Origin: DTU089 sp964421815
Lineage (GTDB): Bacteria > Bacillota > Clostridia > Oscillospirales > Acutalibacteraceae
Length of the DNA: 64,000 bases
Direction: 5' to 3'
Assembly (NCBI GenBank): GCA_964421815.1
Contig: CAYQYT010000009.1
Span: forward strand, 1 to 64,000
Below are positions 59,904 through 64,000 of the stretch, one piece after another. Position numbers and translations under genes: made by a program. The notes under the pieces were generated by a model, which saw only the letters and a program-made list of their open reading frames with translations, did not search any database and was not told where the DNA came from. The stretch's first letter is position 1. The number at the start of each line of letters is the position of its first letter.

Positions 59904-60968
59904 TTAAACCGCCTCCGTAATAATTTTGATTTTTTCAATAAGGGTTTCCATTTGCTCGGGTGTACCGATTGTTATTCTGTTAAATTCTTTAATTCGTTCC
60001 GCCGTAAAATGACGAACAAGAACTCCCTGGGATTTAAGCCTTAAATAAAGTTCCTCACCGCTTATTTTCGGTGAACGGGCGAAAATGAAATTTGCCTTTG
60101 AGGGAATTACCTGAAAGCCCATTTTTTCAAGTTCTTTAACGGTGAACTCCCTTGTTTTTATAATCTTTTTGCAATTTTCCGTGTAGTAGTTTTGGGATTT
60201 AACTGCCGCAACACCTGCCGCCATGGTTATGCGGTTTATGTTGTAGGGATTAGTTGAATATCTCAACTTGTGTAAATCCGCGATAATATCCTTGCTGCCT
60301 ATGGCGAATCCAAGTCTTGCACCTGCCATTGAGCGAGATTTTGAATAGGTTTGAACAACCAAAAGATTGTCATACTTACCCACAAGACCCACGGCACTTT
60401 CGGCGCCGAAATCAACATAGGCTTCATCAATTACAACAACGTTTTCGGGATTGGATTTCACGATTTCTTCAATCTTATCAATGCCCAGGGCAAGTCCCGT
60501 GGGAGCATTGGGATTTGCAATGAAAACACCGCCGTCCCTGTTGCAAAACTTTTTATAATCAAGTGAAAAGTCCTGTTCAAGAGGAATTTCAGTATAATCG
60601 GAGCCGTGAAGATTTGCAAAAACTTTGTAAAATCCGTAGGTTATATCTGCAAAATATGATTTTCTGCCATTGGCACAGTATGCCATGAATGCAAAATTCA
60701 AAATATCATCGGAACCGTTTGCAAGGAATACATTTTCCGTTGAAACACCGTAAAGTTCAGCAAGACTTTTTGTTAAAACCATTCCGTCGGGGTCGGGGTA
60801 AAGCCTTAAACGCTCCGCTTCGTCACCGTTCACCGCACTTACCGTTTCCGGTGACGGCGGGTAGGGTGATTCGTTGGTATTCAGTTTAATATACTGTTTG
60901 TCCTGGGGTTGCTCCCCGGGTACGTATGCCGCAAGGGAATTATATCTCTCGTCCAAAAATTTGCTCAT
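59904..60968 (-). CDS. hisC: histidinol-phosphate aminotransferase
   Basis: 354-residue fold-type I PLP enzyme. The PLP lysine is in TYSKSRSMAGARLGFAIG, with NPNAPTG and DEAYVDF upstream. It is four bases after hisD. Confidence 0.95.
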   Translation of the reverse strand: MSKFLDERYNSLAAYVPGEQPQDKQYIKLNTNESPYPPSPETVSAVNGDEAERLRLYPDPDGMVLTKSLAELYGVSTENVFLANGSDDILNFAFMAYCANGRKSYFADITYGFYKVFANLHGSDYTEIPLEQDFSLDYKKFCNRDGGVFIANPNAPTGLALGIDKIEEIVKSNPENVVVIDEAYVDFGAESAVGLVGKYDNLLVVQTYSKSRSMAGARLGFAIGSKDIIADLHKLRYSTNPYNINRITMAAGVAAVKSQNYYTENCKKIIKTREFTVKELEKMGFQVIPSKANFIFARSPKISGEELYLRLKSQGVLVRHFTAERIKEFNRITIGTPEQMETLIEKIKIITEAV

Positions 60969-60972
60969 AGAC

Positions 60973-62244
60973 TCAGTTCTCCGTTCTGATGCTTACACTT
61001 TTTGCGTGGGCTTGAAGTCCTTCTTCCTCCGCGAAGCGTACGACCTTTGAGCCGACACCACGCAAAGCATCTTCACTGAAATATGAAAATTGGGTTTTCT
61101 TAACAAAATCATCCACGGAAAGAGGACTTGAAAAACGGGCAGTTCCGCTTGTGGGCAAGGTGTGATTGGGGCCTGCAAAGTAATCACCAAGAGCCTCGGG
61201 ACAGTTTTTGCCAAGGAACACGGAACCTGCGTGCTTTACATAGCCCAAGTATTCAAATGGGTTATCTACACATATTTCCAAATGCTCGGGTGCCAGAATA
61301 TTTGAGGTTTCCATTGCTTCAACAAGGGAATCCGTAACAATGATTTTGCCGTTTGTATCAATGGAGCAACGGGCAATTTCCGCTCTGGGAAGCAAGGGAA
61401 TTTGTTTTTCCAATTCCTTGCTTACCTTACAGGCGAATTCTTCGCTGTCAGTAATAAGAACCGCCGTTGCCATTTTATCGTGTTCCGCCTGTGAAAGCAG
61501 ATCCGCCGCAATGTGTGCGGGGTTATTTGTGCCGTCCGCAACAACAAGAATTTCACTGGGACCCGCAATCATATCAATATCAACAGTTCCGAAAACCTGC
61601 TTCTTTGCTTCCGCAACAAAAGCGTTGCCGGGACCTACGATTTTATCAACCTTGGGAACACTTTCGGTTCCGTAGGCAAGGGCTGCAACAGCCTGTGCGC
61701 CGCCGATTTTGAAAATTCTGTCAACTCCCGCAATGCGTGCCGCCGCAAGAATTGCGGGTTTAACCACACCCGCTTTTGCGGGGGTTACCATAACAATTTC
61801 AGAGCATCCCGCGATTTTTGCAGGTACACAGTTCATCAGCACGGATGAGGGATATGCGGCAGTGCCGCCGGGAACATAAAGGCCAACCTTTTCAATGGGA
61901 ATAACCTTTTGACCGATTATTACTCCCTCTTTCTCGTTAATAAGAAAACTGTTTCTTACCTGTCTTGAATGGAAAGCGGTAATGTTCTCCTTGGCTTGCT
62001 TTATAATTTCAATAAGTTCCTCGTCAACCTGTTCCATTGCCGCTTCAATTTCGGCTTCGGTAACTTCTATGACATCGTCCGTTGCACCGTCGAATTTCTT
62101 ACTGTATTCAACAAGTGCTTTATCTCCGTTTTCGCGGACATTTTTAATAATCTCCGAAACAATTCCCTCAACATCAACGGTCTGTTCGCTGCGTTCAAGA
62201 ATTTGTTCCGTTGAAATTTCCTTCCGTTTATATATCTTAATCAC
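60973..62244 (-). CDS. hisD: histidinol dehydrogenase
   Basis: Last two steps of histidine synthesis. 423 residues with YVPGGTAAYPSSVLMN, IAGPSEILV and LLSQAEHDKMA, the zinc and substrate residues of HisD. Its start overlaps the hisZG stop (ATGA). Confidence 0.97.
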   Translation of the reverse strand: MIKIYKRKEISTEQILERSEQTVDVEGIVSEIIKNVRENGDKALVEYSKKFDGATDDVIEVTEAEIEAAMEQVDEELIEIIKQAKENITAFHSRQVRNSFLINEKEGVIIGQKVIPIEKVGLYVPGGTAAYPSSVLMNCVPAKIAGCSEIVMVTPAKAGVVKPAILAAARIAGVDRIFKIGGAQAVAALAYGTESVPKVDKIVGPGNAFVAEAKKQVFGTVDIDMIAGPSEILVVADGTNNPAHIAADLLSQAEHDKMATAVLITDSEEFACKVSKELEKQIPLLPRAEIARCSIDTNGKIIVTDSLVEAMETSNILAPEHLEICVDNPFEYLGYVKHAGSVFLGKNCPEALGDYFAGPNHTLPTSGTARFSSPLSVDDFVKKTQFSYFSEDALRGVGSKVVRFAEEEGLQAHAKSVSIRTEN

Positions 62245-63833
62245 TTTTGTTCCCTCACAATCGCTTCCAAAGAGTCTTTTAACGTATCAATTATTTCCGA
62301 TTTAAATTTATAACTCGCCTTATTTGAAATAAGTCTTGCGCTTATGTCAACTATTGTTTCTTTCGGTTCAAGTCCGTTTTCAAGAAGTGTTGCGCCCGTT
62401 TCCACAATATCAACAATAACATCGGAAAGTTTCAGTATGGGGGCAATTTCGATGGAACCGTTAAGTTTAATAATATCAATATCACGGCATTTGTCCGCGT
62501 AGTAGCTTTTTGCAATATTGGTAAATTCCGTTGCAACTCTCAATGTGCTTGTGCCGTCATCGGTAAACTCCTTTTTACCCGCAACACACATTCTGCATTT
62601 TCCGATATCAAGGTCAAGCATTTCATAAACGTCGGGTGTATATTCCAAAAGAATATCTTTTCCCGCAACGCCAACATCCGCCGCACCTCGTTCAACGTAA
62701 ATTGCAACATCCGAGGGCTTAACCCAGAAGTATCGTACCTTTTTCTCGGCATTTTCAAATATCAACCGTCGATTTTTCTCGTAAATCTGGGGACATTCAA
62801 AACCTGCCTTTTCAAACATTGAATAAACCTTTTCTCCGAGCCTGCCCTTGGGCAAAGCAACATTGAGAAAACCGTCGTCCATCTTTTCATCCTCCTGAGC
62901 GGAGGTTTCAAGTAATCGGTCAATCTGGTCAAGATAAACCGCAAAACCGATTGCTCCCGCCTTTTTGTTAACACGGCTCATAAGTTTGTCATATCTGCCA
63001 CCGGAAAGCACTCCCTCGGGCAAACCCTTTACAAAGCCTTTAAAAACAATGCCGTTGTAATAATTCATATCGTTTACAACCGAGCAGTCGATTCTTATGT
63101 TATCTTCGTACCCTGCCGAAATGAGTTTTTCACAAACTGCCGCAAGTTCTTCATAAGCCACGCGCATTTCTCCGTTAACGGCAATCGCCTCAATTTTCGG
63201 AAGCACCGCCGAGGGTTTACCGCAGGAGTTCACAAGGGTTGTCAGCATATTGCTCAAGGCAGTACCCACACCGAATTTCTGACACAAACGGGAAATTTCT
63301 CCGCTGTTTTTCTCCGCTATAGCCCCTACAAGTCGGTTTTTATTACCCTCACTCAGTTCCATTGCGTTAAACATACCGCTTAAAAGACCCATATTGGAAA
63401 TATCAAGTACATAGTTTTCACTGACTGCGTAAAGGCTCCGTGCCGCAAGGATTATTACCTCACAAACATTTTCTTCCGTAATGTCGCCCATGCACTCAAT
63501 ACCCGTCTGCATAATCTCGCAAAAGCCGTTTGCTTTCTTGGATTCGCGGTAAACATTTTCGTTGTAATAAACCTTTTGAACACCCCTCACGGAATCGTCA
63601 AGGTTTTTAATTATGGAAAATGTAACATCGGGCTTTAGTGCCATAAGTCTGCCGTCCGTGTCGGTAAAAGTGATGCAATTACCGCTTACAAGGAAATCCT
63701 TGTTACTTCCGTAAAGGTCATATTCCTCAAATTTGCTCATTTTAAAAGGTTTGTAGCCATAGCCGGAAAAAAGACTGCGGAGTTCAAGTATAACCCTCTC
63801 CGTATTATTGAGAACGGAAAAATCCACGCTCAT
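62241..63833 (-). CDS. hisZG: HisZ-HisG fusion, ATP phosphoribosyltransferase
   Basis: A 530-residue fusion of two normally separate proteins. Residues 1-310 are HisZ, a histidyl-tRNA-synthetase-like regulatory subunit (LKPDVTFSIIKNL, SGGRYDKLMSRV). A linker follows (about 311-321), then a short-form HisG catalytic domain (about 322-530: NVALPKGRLGEKVYSMF, DVGVAGKDIL, DIVETGATLLENGL). Short-form HisG needs HisZ, so the fusion preserves the complex in one chain. It overlaps the regulator gene upstream and hisD downstream. The symbol is descriptive. Confidence 0.95.
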   Translation of the reverse strand: MSVDFSVLNNTERVILELRSLFSGYGYKPFKMSKFEEYDLYGSNKDFLVSGNCITFTDTDGRLMALKPDVTFSIIKNLDDSVRGVQKVYYNENVYRESKKANGFCEIMQTGIECMGDITEENVCEVIILAARSLYAVSENYVLDISNMGLLSGMFNAMELSEGNKNRLVGAIAEKNSGEISRLCQKFGVGTALSNMLTTLVNSCGKPSAVLPKIEAIAVNGEMRVAYEELAAVCEKLISAGYEDNIRIDCSVVNDMNYYNGIVFKGFVKGLPEGVLSGGRYDKLMSRVNKKAGAIGFAVYLDQIDRLLETSAQEDEKMDDGFLNVALPKGRLGEKVYSMFEKAGFECPQIYEKNRRLIFENAEKKVRYFWVKPSDVAIYVERGAADVGVAGKDILLEYTPDVYEMLDLDIGKCRMCVAGKKEFTDDGTSTLRVATEFTNIAKSYYADKCRDIDIIKLNGSIEIAPILKLSDVIVDIVETGATLLENGLEPKETIVDISARLISNKASYKFKSEIIDTLKDSLEAIVREQK

Positions 63834-64000
63834 TTCCGTTCCCCCTCTTTAAGTTTTTCTATAATTATTTTATAGCCGCCGTTACCGTAGGAGAGACAAC
63901 GGTTAACCCTGCCGATTGTTGCAGAACTTGCTCCCGTTTCGGCAGTTATATTTGAAAAAGTTTTTCCCTCATCGAGTTTCTTTGCAACGCTCAGACGTTG
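63830..64000 (-). CDS. TrpR-like regulator (YerC/YecD family), partial
   Basis: The window cuts off the 5' end; the last 56 codons remain. The sequence QRLSVAKKLDEGKTFSNITA then ETGASSATIGRVNRCLSYGN is the helix-turn-helix of the YerC/YecD group related to TrpR. Its stop overlaps the hisZG start (ATGA). Members of this family have been proposed as histidine regulators (HisR) of his operons in Firmicutes. The position here supports that. Its promoter and any operator are outside the window. Confidence 0.85.
   Translation of the reverse strand, partial: QRLSVAKKLDEGKTFSNITAETGASSATIGRVNRCLSYGNGGYKIIIEKLKEGERK

Noticed and set aside
1..64000. CRISPR arrays, insertion sequences, prophage or integrated element boundaries
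   Set aside because: No spaced direct-repeat array, transposase, integrase or phage structural frame was seen on reading through both strands.

Overview
The window looks like a chromosomal segment from a moderately low-GC, spore-forming member of the Clostridia, most likely an uncultured gut or rumen Oscillospirales/Ruminococcaceae-type anaerobe. The reasons are the sporulation genes (spmAB, spoIIP, gpr, spoIIAA-spoIIAB-sigF), a dockerin protein and a BspA-type leucine-rich-repeat surface protein, clostridial families such as DUF951, DUF1858 and the DUF512 radical-SAM protein, a second divergent type IIA topoisomerase, and abundant TTG/GTG starts behind strong AGGAGG-like ribosome sites. I see no insertion sequence, prophage, CRISPR array or integrase. 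The content is mostly core genome with a few accessory secreted or carbohydrate genes between operons. The species call is inference.

Layout. 1-8.5 kb: a truncated tRNA-Lys, secG, an unassigned structured RNA on the plus strand (499-631), a parE-parC type pair, spmAB, metK-radC and a solitary MazF/NdoA toxin. 8.7-17.7 kb: a BspA-like surface protein, a GH13 oligo-1,6-glucosidase, a phosphohexomutase with a methyltransferase, a secreted LCAT-like hydrolase, a dockerin protein and an M18 aminopeptidase. 17.7-21.2 kb: an information-processing operon, DUF951-prfA-tsaC-coaE-lytic transglycosylase. 21.3-26.1 kb: an S1-domain protein, then an operon of ferredoxin-tailed aldo/keto reductase, discoidin-like lipoprotein and GH36 alpha-galactosidase. 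26.1-29.5 kb: DUF1858-trmK-nif3-rqcH. 29.7-32.4 kb: a cytoplasmic metallophosphoesterase and an endoglycoceramidase-like GH5.

32.4-43.8 kb: an XRE/multi-membrane regulator with an anchored partner, DUF512-der, yceD-rpmF, pgi, gpr-spoIIP with a newly recognised 59-codon membrane protein gene, and ychF. 43.8-50.9 kb: a secreted propeller-like protein, a PHP phosphoesterase, and pgk-tpiA-gpmI downstream of spoIIAA-spoIIAB-sigF. 51.1-55.2 kb: a small wall-polymer locus (a CDP-glycerol phosphotransferase/GT4 fusion, tagD, a tagB/F-like gene). 55.2-56.5 kb: a cobalamin riboswitch controlling a DUF4430 lipoprotein and an ECF S-component, a compact corrinoid-capture locus. 56.6-64 kb: a complete-looking his operon (TrpR-like regulator, hisZ-hisG fusion, D, C, B, H, A, F, IE) lacking only a histidinol-phosphatase.

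Genes within operons are tightly coupled: ATGA or similar overlaps occur in spmAB, spoIIAA/AB/sigF, the DUF4430/ECF pair, hisZG/D and hisA/F. Intrinsic terminators separate most converging units, and several sigma-A promoters with 17-bp spacers are readable. The observations most worth following are the structured RNA at 499-631, the riboswitch-DUF4430-ECF locus, the hisZG fusion, the GH5/phosphoesterase pair and the small gene coupled to spoIIP.
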